Shown here: piece after piece, positions 9,789 to 18,050 of the stretch | Position numbering within the stretch: the first letter of the stretch is position 1 | Layout: every line of letters starts with the position of its first letter | From: Gemmatimonadota bacterium | GTDB taxonomy: Bacteria; Gemmatimonadota; Gemmatimonadetes; Gemmatimonadales; Gemmatimonadaceae | Reading direction: 5' to 3' | NCBI GenBank assembly: GCA_016218305.1 | Contig: JACREJ010000017.1 | Location: 1-53,097 of the forward strand | DNA: 53,097 nucleotides | Translations under genes and position numbers: made by a program | The notes under the pieces: generated by a model | Database searches by the model: none | Seen by the model: only the letters and a program-made list of their open reading frames with translations | Told to the model about the DNA's origin: nothing

Positions 9789-12259
9789 GCGCCCCCTCCG
9801 CCGTCGCCCGCGGCCCCGGCGGCCAGGGCACGCAGGCCTTCCGCGTCCGCCACCGCGTCGGCGTCGCCGCGCGTCACGCGCGACGCCCCCGACTTCTCGT
9901 CGCTGCCGATCACGAAGACCTGGTCGAGCCCGTCGCGCACGTCGTCGATGTGCGTGATGACGATCACCTGGTCGAAGCGGTCGCGCAGCGCGCGCAGCAG
10001 CGCGATCACGTTCTGCCGGCGCGTCTCGTCGAGCGACCCGAACACCTCGTCGAGAATGAGCAGCGAGAACGGCTGTCCGCTGCGCTCCGCGATCATCTGC
10101 GAGATGGCGAGGCGCAGGACGAGGTTCGCGAGGTCCTCCTCGCCGCCGGAGATGACGGGAATCGGCACGCCATCCTCGAGGATCGAGATGCGGTACTTCT
10201 CGTCGAGATCGAGCTCGCTGAAGCGCCCGTCCGTCAGCGCGGCCATGAAGCCGCTCGCCAGTTCCGAGATCTCCGGCCGCATCTGGTAGTTGAGGTCGGT
10301 GCGCAGGTCGGAGTACGCGCGGTACAGCTCGTCGTGCAGGCGCTTCTCGGACTCCACCTGCTCCAGGCGATCGCGGCGCTCGGCGAGTTCGCGCTGGGCC
10401 GTGACGACGCGGTTGCGGTCCGACATTGCCAGCCGCGCCTCTGCCTCGGCGTTCAGCACCGCCATCGCCGCCGCCTGCACGGTCCCCGCCGCCTGCGTGT
10501 GCGCGTCGCGGAGCGCGGCGAACTCCTCTTCCGAGTGCGCGATGGAGCCGAGCCGCGCGGTGATCACGTCGCGCTTGCCCTGCGCCGCGGCGATGCCGCG
10601 CTGCGCCGAGTCGAGCTCGCGCCGCAGCGCCGGTTCACGCTCCACCTGCGTGTTCAACCGGTTGGCCTGCGTGCTGAGCGCGGCCAGCTGCTCGAACTGC
10701 GCCTCGAGCGCCTGGTGCCGCGCGCGCTCGTAGCCGCCCGGCAGCGAGGCCAGCTCGGCCTCCAGCGCGGCGTGCCGTTGCTCCTTCTGCGCGAGGTCTC
10801 GTGCGAGCTGTTCGAGCTGTCCCACCGCCACCTGCGTGCGCGCCAGTTTGCGCTCGAGCGCGCTCGCCTCCTGCATCGCCTGGCGGCGCTCCTCGTCGAG
10901 CGCCACGATGTCCTCGGGCATGCCCTCGAGTTGCTCGAGGCGCTGGCGGAAGTAGAGTCCGTCGGCGCTCACGGCCTCGATCTGCGTCTCGAGGAACTCC
11001 ATCACGCGATGATAGTGGTCGAGCAGCGGCCGGCTGCACGTCGGACACGCCCCTTCCTCACCCGCCGCCTTCAGCTTGTCCTTCTGCTCGCGCAGCTCCT
11101 GGTACTGCGCGCGCAGCGCGTTGCGACGAGTTTCCGCCTCCTGCCGGTCGCGCACCCACTCGGTACGGCGCAGTTCGAGGCGGCCCTGCAGCCCCTCGAG
11201 CCGCCGGCGCTTCTGCTCCATCTCCTCGGTGAGCTGTTCCTCGACGACCGGCGCCGTCTCGAGCCGCGAGCGGCCCTCGCGCAAGCGCTGCAAGTCCGCG
11301 GCCAGCTCCAGCGCCGATTCCTGCAGCGCCTGCCGGCGTCCGTCGGAGACGGCCAGTTCGCGCTGGCTGCTCAGCTGCTCGCCGATCTCGTGGAACGGCG
11401 CGAGGGCCTCGGCGAGCGGCACCAGCTGCGCGCGCGCCTCGGCGACGTGCACCAACTCGCTTTCCACGCGCTCGACCGTCCGCGCCAGCGCCGCCGCTTC
11501 GGCCTCAAGCACCCGGCGCTCGGCGTCGAGTCCCTGAAGCTCCTCACGCGCACGCTGGGCGTCCGCCCAGCGCGGCTGCAGCGCGCCAAGCTCCTGCTGC
11601 GCCCGCGCCTGCTCCACCGCGGCCGCGGCGGCGCGCGCCTGCGCGTCTCGCAGCCGCGACTCGGCGTCGACGAGCTGCCGCGCGAGCAACTCCGGATCGG
11701 GCATTCCCGCCCGCATGCCATTGGCCTCGTTGCGCAGGGCCTTGCGGCGTTCGTCGCATAGGTCCTGCGCCGCCCGCAGCTTCTCGTAGCCAAGCACCCG
11801 CGACAGGAACTGCGCGCGCGCCGCCGCGGTGAGTGTCGCCATCACGGCGAGTTCCTTCTGCGCCGTGAAGTAGGTGTTGTCGAACTCGTCGAGCGACATG
11901 CCGAGCTTGCGGCGCACGACGTCGGTGACCGCCGATGACCCGGTGGCGATGGGACGCTCCCCGCCGTCCACGAAGAGGTCGGCCGTCGTCAGCGCGCGCA
12001 CCAGCCGGTAGCGGTGTCCGGCAAGATCGAAGTCGAGCTCGATGCGCACCGGGGCCCGCGCGCTCGCGCGCGCGAAACGGATGGAATCCACGGTGCCGCG
12101 CGTCGCGTCGCCGCCGTAGAGCGCCCACTTGATCGCCTCGAGTATCGTCGTCTTGCCCGACCCGTTCGGGCCGATGATCCCCGTCAGCCCGCTGTCGAAC
12201 AGGAGCGTGCTATCCGCATGCTGGCGGAAGTTGACGAGGCGCAGACGGAACAGTCTCAC
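9785..12259 (-). CDS. sbcC: SbcC/Rad50-family SMC-like ATPase
   Basis: An 824-residue ATPase partner of the Mre11/SbcD nuclease, tethering and remodelling DNA ends. Walker A GPNGSGKT lies at residues 30-37, the long heptad-rich arms are interrupted by a zinc hook CPTC (C405, C408), the ABC signature SGGEED is near 703 and Walker B LLILDEVFGSLD near 729. The GTG at 12259 is chosen because it overlaps the sbcD stop in GTGA and gives the canonical start MRLFRLRLVNF; a longer upstream frame is only the shadow of sbcD. At 824 residues with a clear hook it is close to archaeal Rad50 in size and shorter than E. coli SbcC (about 1050). Confidence 0.95.
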   Translation of the reverse strand: MRLFRLRLVNFRQHADSTLLFDSGLTGIIGPNGSGKTTILEAIKWALYGGDATRGTVDSIRFARASARAPVRIELDFDLAGHRYRLVRALTTADLFVDGGERPIATGSSAVTDVVRRKLGMSLDEFDNTYFTAQKELAVMATLTAAARAQFLSRVLGYEKLRAAQDLCDERRKALRNEANGMRAGMPDPELLARQLVDAESRLRDAQARAAAAAVEQARAQQELGALQPRWADAQRAREELQGLDAERRVLEAEAAALARTVERVESELVHVAEARAQLVPLAEALAPFHEIGEQLSSQRELAVSDGRRQALQESALELAADLQRLREGRSRLETAPVVEEQLTEEMEQKRRRLEGLQGRLELRRTEWVRDRQEAETRRNALRAQYQELREQKDKLKAAGEEGACPTCSRPLLDHYHRVMEFLETQIEAVSADGLYFRQRLEQLEGMPEDIVALDEERRQAMQEASALERKLARTQVAVGQLEQLARDLAQKEQRHAALEAELASLPGGYERARHQALEAQFEQLAALSTQANRLNTQVEREPALRRELDSAQRGIAAAQGKRDVITARLGSIAHSEEEFAALRDAHTQAAGTVQAAAMAVLNAEAEARLAMSDRNRVVTAQRELAERRDRLEQVESEKRLHDELYRAYSDLRTDLNYQMRPEISELASGFMAALTDGRFSELDLDEKYRISILEDGVPIPVISGGEEDLANLVLRLAISQMIAERSGQPFSLLILDEVFGSLDETRRQNVIALLRALRDRFDQVIVITHIDDVRDGLDQVFVIGSDEKSGASRVTRGDADAVADAEGLRALAAGAAGDGGGGA

Positions 12260-13458
12260 GCGGTCTCCGGCTCGTCCACGCCGCGCACCGCCATGTCGTG
12301 CTCCGCCTCGCGCAGGTAGCGCTCGCCCAGCTCCACCAGCCGGTCGCGGTCGATGTCGCTCGTCAGCACCCGGCTCCGCAGCGCCTCGCGCAGCGTGTCG
12401 GCGAGCGACGGCCGCTTGCCCGGCGCCCCGCTCTCCGCCACGGAAGTGCGCACCACGGTGGGACGCCGCGTGTCGAGCGAGAAGTGCAGCGCGCGCCGCT
12501 GGTACTCGCGCATCCGCTGGTGGTCGAGTTCGCGCACGACGTGGCGCGGCACGTCGCGCACGACGAGCCGCACCACCTTGCCATCGATGCCGCCGTCCGG
12601 GCACTTCTCCACGGCGGCGGCGATGGCCGCGTCGAGATCCACCGCCGAGAGCCCGCGTCCGGCAATGCGCGGCAGGTCGATGATCTTCCGCGTCACCGGC
12701 AGCGCGTGGAAGGTCTGCTTGCCCGTGGCAAGGTCGCGCTCGATCAGCCCCTTGCCGGGAAGCTTCGCGGCCTTCTCCTCGGCGTATTCGCCCCAGCTGT
12801 TCGTGCTGGTGTAGTCGAGCGAGCCGCAGTAGTACGCGTTGGGCCCCACCTTGCGGTAGACGTGGTAGTGGCCGAGCGCCACGTAGTCCCAGCGCTCATG
12901 CGACACCGCGGACGCGGGGATCGCCATCGAGGCACGCTCGTCCTCGCGCGCTCCCTCAGGCAGCGCACCCTCCACCTCGCCGTGGAGCAGCAGGATGTTG
13001 TGCTTGAACGCGAGGTCCGGCGACAGGTCCACGCTTCCCGGCGGCAGGTCGGGGACGGCGAGGATGGACAGCTCGTGTTCCGGGAACTCCAGCCGGCGCG
13101 GCATCACGTCGGCGATGAGGAACCCAAGCGGCTCGAACAGGCGCAGGATGCAGGTCGTCTCGCTCGATCGCGGCATGTCGTGGTTGCCGGCGACGATGAC
13201 GATGATCGCACCCGGCAGCGCGGCGCGCAGGCGGGAGAACTGCTGGAACGCGTGCAGGATGGCCGGGTTGGTCGGCCGCACGGTATGGACCACGTCCCCG
13301 CCGATCAGGATCAGGTCAGGCGCGAGGGCAATGACCTTGTCGATCGCACGCGTGAACGACTGCGCCACGTCCGCCTCGCGCTGGTTCTTGCCAGCCGGCG
13401 TGACGCGCTGAAACTGGCGGAAGCCGAGGTGGAGGTCGGAGAGGTGGACGAGGCGCAC
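12256..13458 (-). CDS. sbcD: SbcD/Mre11-family double-strand-break nuclease
   Basis: A 400-residue metallophosphoesterase nuclease. The phosphodiesterase motifs are present in order: LSDLHLG (D8, H10), LIGGDVVH, AGNHDMP, and LHGEVEGAL with YVALGHYH further on. These ligate two manganese ions. It works with the SbcC ATPase encoded immediately downstream with a 4-bp overlap. The start is a GTG nine bases downstream of a TAGATT promoter-like element. The C-terminal third carries the capping and Rad50-binding regions. Position between herA and sbcC matches the archaeal mre11-rad50-herA-nurA gene set. Confidence 0.95.
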   Translation of the reverse strand: MRLVHLSDLHLGFRQFQRVTPAGKNQREADVAQSFTRAIDKVIALAPDLILIGGDVVHTVRPTNPAILHAFQQFSRLRAALPGAIIVIVAGNHDMPRSSETTCILRLFEPLGFLIADVMPRRLEFPEHELSILAVPDLPPGSVDLSPDLAFKHNILLLHGEVEGALPEGAREDERASMAIPASAVSHERWDYVALGHYHVYRKVGPNAYYCGSLDYTSTNSWGEYAEEKAAKLPGKGLIERDLATGKQTFHALPVTRKIIDLPRIAGRGLSAVDLDAAIAAAVEKCPDGGIDGKVVRLVVRDVPRHVVRELDHQRMREYQRRALHFSLDTRRPTVVRTSVAESGAPGKRPSLADTLREALRSRVLTSDIDRDRLVELGERYLREAEHDMAVRGVDEPETA

Positions 13459-13467
13459 AGGGAGGGA

Positions 13468-13473
13468 AATCTA
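13468..13473 (-). promoter_or_regulatory. TAGATT element upstream of sbcD
   Basis: On the minus strand TAGATT ends nine bases before the sbcD GTG. A weak TGTCGC lies 16 bp further upstream. It suggests sbcD-sbcC-GNAT can be transcribed separately from nurA-herA, with a very short leader. Confidence 0.4.
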
Positions 13474-13592
13474 CGCTCAGGGACGGTGTGCGACAGAGTA
13501 CGACGGCGTATGTCCGTGCGCGACAGTGGACAGCGTTCTTTCCCCTGGCGTCCTTCGTCGCACGCGGTCGTATTCCGACTCACGCTGCGTCG

Positions 13593-15539
13593 CTAGAAGC
13601 CATACGGGTCATCGCCCCCGCCGCCGGCGAGCGGCAGCGTCGCCGGGCGCGCATCCACCGACTCCCCCGCGGCCCGCGAACGGAACTGGGCACGGAAGTA
13701 GGCCTTCACGTCCTCCGGGCGCGCCTGCAGCGTGCGGTTGCGCGCACGCAGCACGTCGTCCTCCGGGGCGGCCACGGTGGCCTGCTTGACCCACTCCAGG
13801 GTGACGGAGGGGTCGAGCGAGCGCAGCGTTCGCGTCACCGAGACCTCGAGCGACGGCTCCGGCTCGGCCGGGAAACGCTCCACGCCCTCCCGTCCGCCGA
13901 GTACGGCGGGGCGCGGGAAACGCACGAAGACCGGCTGGGCGAAGTGCGGGTGACGCACCATCAGCTGGCCCTTGTCGAGCGTCGAGAGCTTGATGCGCGT
14001 CGCCGGTGCCAAGGTGGCGTAGCCCGGCGTGGCGAGCTCGTCCATGTCCATGCGGCCGAACAGGGCCGTGCCGCAGTTGCCGACCACCCGGCGATGCACC
14101 TGGGAGCGGAACTGCTGCGCGGCGAAGAGCACGAGCCCCAGGTACCGGCCACGCTCGGCGATGTCGAGCAGCATCTGCCGCACGTAGGTGTCGGGCCCGT
14201 CGGAGGGCGCGTACTTGTTCAGCTCGTCCACGAACACGACGACGTGATCGACGCCGAGGGTCCGTCGCTCGAGCTGCTCGCGCAGCTGCGAGACGACGCG
14301 GGCGAAGATCAGGTCCTGCGCATCCTCCTCGGACGACGCCACGTCGATGACGTAGACGGCACGGTCCGTGAACGCTCCAAATGGGAGGTCGTTGGACGTG
14401 CCGTCGTCGGTGACCAGCCCGCGGCAGCGGGTGGAGATGTTGGTCAGCCGGTTGCGCACCTTGCGAATGGTCGCCACGTGGTGCGTCCGCCACGTCTCGG
14501 CGTTGCGCGACTCCATCCCGCGCAGGACGTCGCGGAACCACTGCTCGAGGTCCGAGAACGACCGGACGGTGTGGGCGCGCGGCAGGATGGGATCCGAGAA
14601 CTCCTGGTTGACGACGCGCTCGCGTATGAAGTCGATGAGGGCGTCGGCCTTGGCGTCCACGTCATCCTTGTTGAGCAGCACCTCGGCGTACTGGAGCACC
14701 TCGCGCAGTCCCCACGACAGCGGATGCACGTTGTGGGAGAGCGCGGCGTTCGTGCGCAGGGTCGCCAGCGCGTGGCCGCGCGCCGTCCACGGCGCGAAGT
14801 ACTCGACGTGCTGGAAGGGCTCGGCCGGCACCCCCGCCGCCTCGTACAGCGCGCGGTCGGCGTCATCGAGCTTCTCCGAGGGCTGGTCGAGAAAGCAGAG
14901 GTCGGGCCCCTTCACGTTGAAGCAGACGGCGGCCACGGTTCCCTTCTGCGCCGGAAAGTGCGCGAAGATGGAACTCAGCAGCCACTCCACCGCGCTCGTC
15001 TTCGTCGCGAGCCCGGAGACGCCCGAGATGTTGAGGTGCGCGGCCTCGGGACCGAGGAGGAAGTCGGCGTCCAGGTAGATCGGGGCCTGCATGGTGCCGG
15101 AGCGATAGACGCCGATGGGGATGCCGGTGTGCTGTCCCTCGCGCAGGTAGCCGTCCATGCGCAGGGCGACCGCGATGTCGTCCTCGGTGGCCAGGTGCAC
15201 GGTGCCCATCGGCACCGGCTGCAGCGGCTCATCCGGGATGTGGCGCAGGGCGTTGGCGGTGTAGAGCCGGATCTCCGTGCGATCGGTGGGAGCGCGCAAC
15301 GCCGCGGCCGGGTCGCCGTCCGCGCCGATGACGTCGTGGAGCGGTGTCTGCAGGTCGGTGTACGAGAAGCCCTCGACCACGACGCCGTAGATCGTCGCCA
15401 ACCGGCCGTCGCTCGTGGGCGGCCCCTCGACGCGCACAATCGTCCCGATGCCGACGGGCGCGTCCAGCGCGGTCCAGAAATGGAACTCGTGCGGCGTGTT
15501 GGGACGGCGCTCCGTTGCGACGACTCGGCCTATGGGCAT
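13593..15539 (-). CDS. herA: HerA-like DNA translocase ATPase
   Basis: A 648-residue FtsK/HerA-type ATPase. The N-terminal about 100 residues (MPIGRVVATERRPNTPHEFHF, within the HAS-barrel region) precede the core. The P-loop is GVSGLATKTS near residues 172-181, a recognised variant in which TKTS replaces GKS/T. Walker B is VVFVDELNKYAP near 434-445, followed by the arginine-rich AERGRYLG and AAQQFRS segments. HerA forms a hexameric ring that pumps DNA into the NurA nuclease. NurA is encoded just upstream, and the Mre11/Rad50 homologues just downstream. I chose the ATG at 15539 because residues upstream of it would be encoded by an intergenic short-repeat tract (15540-15598). Confidence 0.9.
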   Translation of the reverse strand: MPIGRVVATERRPNTPHEFHFWTALDAPVGIGTIVRVEGPPTSDGRLATIYGVVVEGFSYTDLQTPLHDVIGADGDPAAALRAPTDRTEIRLYTANALRHIPDEPLQPVPMGTVHLATEDDIAVALRMDGYLREGQHTGIPIGVYRSGTMQAPIYLDADFLLGPEAAHLNISGVSGLATKTSAVEWLLSSIFAHFPAQKGTVAAVCFNVKGPDLCFLDQPSEKLDDADRALYEAAGVPAEPFQHVEYFAPWTARGHALATLRTNAALSHNVHPLSWGLREVLQYAEVLLNKDDVDAKADALIDFIRERVVNQEFSDPILPRAHTVRSFSDLEQWFRDVLRGMESRNAETWRTHHVATIRKVRNRLTNISTRCRGLVTDDGTSNDLPFGAFTDRAVYVIDVASSEEDAQDLIFARVVSQLREQLERRTLGVDHVVVFVDELNKYAPSDGPDTYVRQMLLDIAERGRYLGLVLFAAQQFRSQVHRRVVGNCGTALFGRMDMDELATPGYATLAPATRIKLSTLDKGQLMVRHPHFAQPVFVRFPRPAVLGGREGVERFPAEPEPSLEVSVTRTLRSLDPSVTLEWVKQATVAAPEDDVLRARNRTLQARPEDVKAYFRAQFRSRAAGESVDARPATLPLAGGGGDDPYGF

Positions 15540-15598
15540 CGATTGAGGATTGGGAGCTCGGATGGGGATTCGCGATTGGGATGTGCGATTCGGATGTC
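15540..15598 (-). repeat. Degenerate short tandem repeat between nurA and herA
   Basis: The gap holds imperfect copies of a GATTGGGA-like unit (plus strand), so the minus strand directly before herA is pyrimidine-rich with spaced CCCAATC words. It resembles in style the single repeat arms found elsewhere in this window, but the copies are diverged. No ribosome-binding site is visible for herA here. Confidence 0.5.
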
Positions 15599-15651
15599 GA
15601 TGTTCGCGCACTGCGCGGCCGGTCGTCCCAGCTCGGCTCTCATGCGGCGAC

Positions 15652-16596
15652 TCACCGCGTCACCGCCCGCAGGTACTCCTCCGTCAACCTAACGCCGTAC
15701 GCCATCGCTCCCCAGCGGGGATCGGGCAGCGAGACGGGCGACCGCTCCGCGAGCAGCCAGCGCGACACGAGGTCGGCGCGCTCCGCCGTCGCCCCCTCGA
15801 ACGCCACTTCAACCCGGACGAGCCCCCACAGCGCGTCGCGCGCCTCCGGCTCGCGGAGCCGCAGGTACCAGCTCGCCACCGGGGCGCGGCGCGGCGAGGT
15901 AACGGTGAACGCCGTGGTGCGCTCGCCGGCGGCCAGCCCCAAGACGACGGGGAGCGCGTCTCCGTCCACGTAGAGCGTGCGATGCGACTTCACCACCCCG
16001 ATGGCACGCGCGGAATGGGCGGCGGTGCCGGCGGCCGCAATGCCGCCATCCACAAAGAGGGGGCCGTCGCCCTCGGCGCACCACAACTCGGCGCACGCCG
16101 TCTCGACGGCCTCGCGTCGACGCTGCACGGCGCTCAACGCGCGGGCCGTCAGCTCCTGCGGGTGCCACGGTCCGCCCTCGTCGGCCGCCAGCGTGTCGCG
16201 CACCGGGCAGCCGGCTTCGAGCGCGCGCCACGCGGCATCGCCAATCGCGGCACGCGGCACGAACAGCGACCGCTCCAGGCGGACACCGTCGGGGCGCCAG
16301 GTCACGAGCGTGCGCTCCTGCCGTCGCCGCACCGCGGCGGCGACGGTGCCGTGCACGAGGGGGATGCCCCCCGCCCAGTGAGCGATTACGCGGCTTTCCT
16401 GGATGCCGTCGAGAAAGGCGGCGATGCCCACGGCCGGTTCACCCGGAACGCGGTGCACGCGCACGGCGTCCCCTTCGAGCGGCTCGGCGCGCTGCAATCG
16501 CGGCGGTTCCGGCGCCGCGGGGCGCAACTCGAGCAGCGGCTCCCCTGCGGACACGGCGGCGCCTGCGTGCCGCACGGCCCGGAGGGCGTCGCGCAC
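15652..16596 (-). CDS. nurA: NurA-like DNA repair nuclease
   Basis: A 314-residue protein assigned to the NurA 5'-3' nuclease family. Signs are the first acidic motif AFLDGIQ with D63, a second Asp motif FVDGG (D183) and the following IGVVKSHRTLY segment, which matches the NurA core pattern, plus location directly upstream of herA. The GTG at 16596 has a GGAGG ten bases upstream. An alternative ATG at 16635 would add 13 residues, has no ribosome-binding site and collides with the divergent lipoprotein start. NurA dimers dock on the HerA hexamer to degrade DNA ends. Family assignment is from motifs and context, slightly less certain than for its neighbours. Confidence 0.8.
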   Translation of the reverse strand: MRDALRAVRHAGAAVSAGEPLLELRPAAPEPPRLQRAEPLEGDAVRVHRVPGEPAVGIAAFLDGIQESRVIAHWAGGIPLVHGTVAAAVRRRQERTLVTWRPDGVRLERSLFVPRAAIGDAAWRALEAGCPVRDTLAADEGGPWHPQELTARALSAVQRRREAVETACAELWCAEGDGPLFVDGGIAAAGTAAHSARAIGVVKSHRTLYVDGDALPVVLGLAAGERTTAFTVTSPRRAPVASWYLRLREPEARDALWGLVRVEVAFEGATAERADLVSRWLLAERSPVSLPDPRWGAMAYGVRLTEEYLRAVTR

Positions 16597-16621
16597 GCTT
16601 GCGGCCCCTCCAGATGACGGG

Positions 16622-16627
16622 TACGTT
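16622..16627 (+). promoter_or_regulatory. TACGTT element 6 nt before lipoprotein start
   Basis: TACGTT is followed by exactly six bases and then the ATG at 16634. The spacing equals that seen before queD (1248) and the C26 gene (41384), suggesting a leaderless transcript starting inside the nurA 5' region. Confidence 0.35.
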
Positions 16628-16633
16628 GGCCCC

Positions 16634-17575
16634 ATGCGCCGTTCCGCACTCATGCTGAGCATCCTAGCCCTCGCGGCAGGATGCGACAAGCCGAAGCAGG
16701 CATCGGGCGACGACACACCGGTGCCGCCCTCCTTCGACGTTGCCACCAAGCCGCCGCTCGTTTTCCAGGCGTTCGGCACGCTGGACTCCACGCGCCTTGT
16801 GCCCGTCGCGGTCATCATCAACGGCAGCGTCAAGCCGATCGAGCTGCCGGGTGCCGACTGGCGTCGACTCGACTCTGCTTACTTCCAGCCGGGCACCGAG
16901 TACCCCGTGTACCGCGACGGACAGCCGGCGGGCACGGTGGTCGTGACGCGTCGGATGTGGGAGCCTGACAGCGAGCCGCTCTACGAGCTGCCGGGCTGTC
17001 GCGAAGCCCGCCCGATGGCAGCGGTGACGCTCAAGACGCGCGTGGCGCTTGACCCCGCCTTTGAGTTCCTCTCCCTCAGCGTCGCCGGCGGGAGTGCGCC
17101 GACGAAGTCGCAGGCCCCGCGTGAGCTCGACGCAGCCGTGCGCGCCGTCGCCGTGATGGCGCTGCGAACGGAGGGGCTCGATTCCGCCGACATCGACACG
17201 GCGTCGTTCAGCGCGCGCGCCATCAACATGGCCGGCGGCAGCCGGGCGACGCTCGTCGCGAACCAGGTGGATGCGAACGCGGGCGATACCGGACCCGGCG
17301 CCGGCCACACGACCCACTTCCTGGTGCTCGGCGACGACGCCGACGGCACGGGGTATAAGGTCACGTACCAGCACCTCGAGAGCGGCGAGGCCCGCCTGGT
17401 GGAGTTCCAGCGTCTCCTCGACCACCTGGACCTCACCGGCGACGGCACGGACGAGATCTTCGTGGAATCGTGGCGCTACGCCAGTACCAACGACCTGCTG
17501 GTGCTCACGCGCTCAAACGGCAAGTGGCGCGAGAGCCTGCGCGTGCCGCAGAAATGGTGCCTGAAACAGAGATAG
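16634..17575 (+). CDS. Putative lipoprotein of unknown function
   Basis: A 313-residue protein with a short lipoprotein signal peptide: MRRSALMLSILALAAGC, with lipobox LAAGC putting the lipidated Cys at 17. The mature part has no motif I recognise. Near the C-terminus, the phrase LDLTGDGTDEIFVESW resembles the calcium-binding D-x-T-G-D-G loops of FG-GAP/VCBS repeats, so this is perhaps a beta-propeller remnant or single repeat. It is divergent from nurA with its ATG overlapping the alternative nurA start. Its stop codon sits at the base of a 49-bp perfect inverted repeat. Function unknown. Confidence 0.8.
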   Translation: MRRSALMLSILALAAGCDKPKQASGDDTPVPPSFDVATKPPLVFQAFGTLDSTRLVPVAVIINGSVKPIELPGADWRRLDSAYFQPGTEYPVYRDGQPAGTVVVTRRMWEPDSEPLYELPGCREARPMAAVTLKTRVALDPAFEFLSLSVAGGSAPTKSQAPRELDAAVRAVAVMALRTEGLDSADIDTASFSARAINMAGGSRATLVANQVDANAGDTGPGAGHTTHFLVLGDDADGTGYKVTYQHLESGEARLVEFQRLLDHLDLTGDGTDEIFVESWRYASTNDLLVLTRSNGKWRESLRVPQKWCLKQR

Positions 17576-17687
17576 ACAACAGAGAGACAACAGAGAAACA
17601 ACAGAGAGACAACAGAGGGGCGAGCCGATCAGCTGGCGCGCCCCTCTGTTGTCTCTCTGTTGTTTCTCTGTTGTCTCTCTGTTGTCT
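17574..17687. repeat. Giant hairpin of 11-bp tandem repeats (family A, locus 1)
   Basis: Left arm 17574-17622 and right arm 17639-17687 are perfectly complementary over 49 bp, with a 16-base loop. Each arm is about four copies of an 11-bp unit, ACAACAGAGAG, including one variant unit (GAGAAAC) in the same place in both arms. It fills almost the whole gap between two convergent genes and begins in the stop codon of the first. It probably works as a bidirectional terminator or RNA 3'-end stabiliser. Confidence 0.9.
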
Positions 17688-17701
17688 CTCTCGTCCAGTG
17701 C

Positions 17702-17980
17702 CTACTCGACCCCGATGTTGAACGCCTGCTCCACGTCCGCTTTGGAGTAGGCCCTGAACGCAGTGAGCGTCGTGGTGCGCACGAGCCCCGGCACCTTCGG
17801 AAACTCCTCCGTCACGACGTGCGCAATCTCGTCGTATTGCGCCACCTTGATAATGCAGATGAGGTCCCATTCTCCCGACACGGAGTAGACGTCGGTGACC
17901 CCTGCAATGCCGGCGAGCGCCGCCGCGCATTTCGGGATGAGCGCGGGTTCGGCCCTGACGAGAACAATGGTCGTGATCAT
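17702..17980 (-). CDS. Stand-alone Lrp/AsnC ligand-binding (RAM) domain protein
   Basis: A 92-residue protein consisting only of the alpha/beta ligand-binding domain of Lrp/AsnC regulators: MITTIVLVRAEP, then GVTDVYSVSGEWDLICII and ending AFRAYSKADVEQAF. The helix-turn-helix half is absent. Such stand-alone domains bind amino acids and form octameric or larger rings; they may modulate full-length Lrp proteins or enzymes. It ends next to the long hairpin at 17574 and begins 71 bp after the stop of the minus-strand aminotransferase gene (18051), with which it may be co-transcribed. Confidence 0.88.
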   Translation of the reverse strand: MITTIVLVRAEPALIPKCAAALAGIAGVTDVYSVSGEWDLICIIKVAQYDEIAHVVTEEFPKVPGLVRTTTLTAFRAYSKADVEQAFNIGVE

Positions 17981-18050
17981 GAAGGCACCGATGCTGGGGT
18001 GGACGCACGGAACGCGGCGCAATCCAACATAGCGCGCGCGACCTCGCTGG

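Noticed and set aside
9716-11761. Open frame of about 680 codons on the plus strand
   Set aside because: It is antisense to sbcC, whose Walker, hook and signature motifs are unambiguous; the antisense product is low-complexity Arg/Leu/His.
12260-12604. N-terminal extension of SbcC upstream of the GTG at 12259
   Set aside because: The extra residues are the out-of-frame shadow of sbcD, and the P-loop position is normal only with the GTG that overlaps the sbcD stop.
15540-15611. Upstream ATG for herA adding 24 residues
   Set aside because: Those residues come from a degenerate short-repeat tract and do not resemble a HerA N-terminus.
13488-15692. Open frame of about 730 codons opposite herA
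   Set aside because: Antisense artefact; herA has intact ATPase motifs.
17564-17700. CRISPR array
   Set aside because: The repeats are 11-bp contiguous units with no unique spacers, arranged as an inverted repeat.
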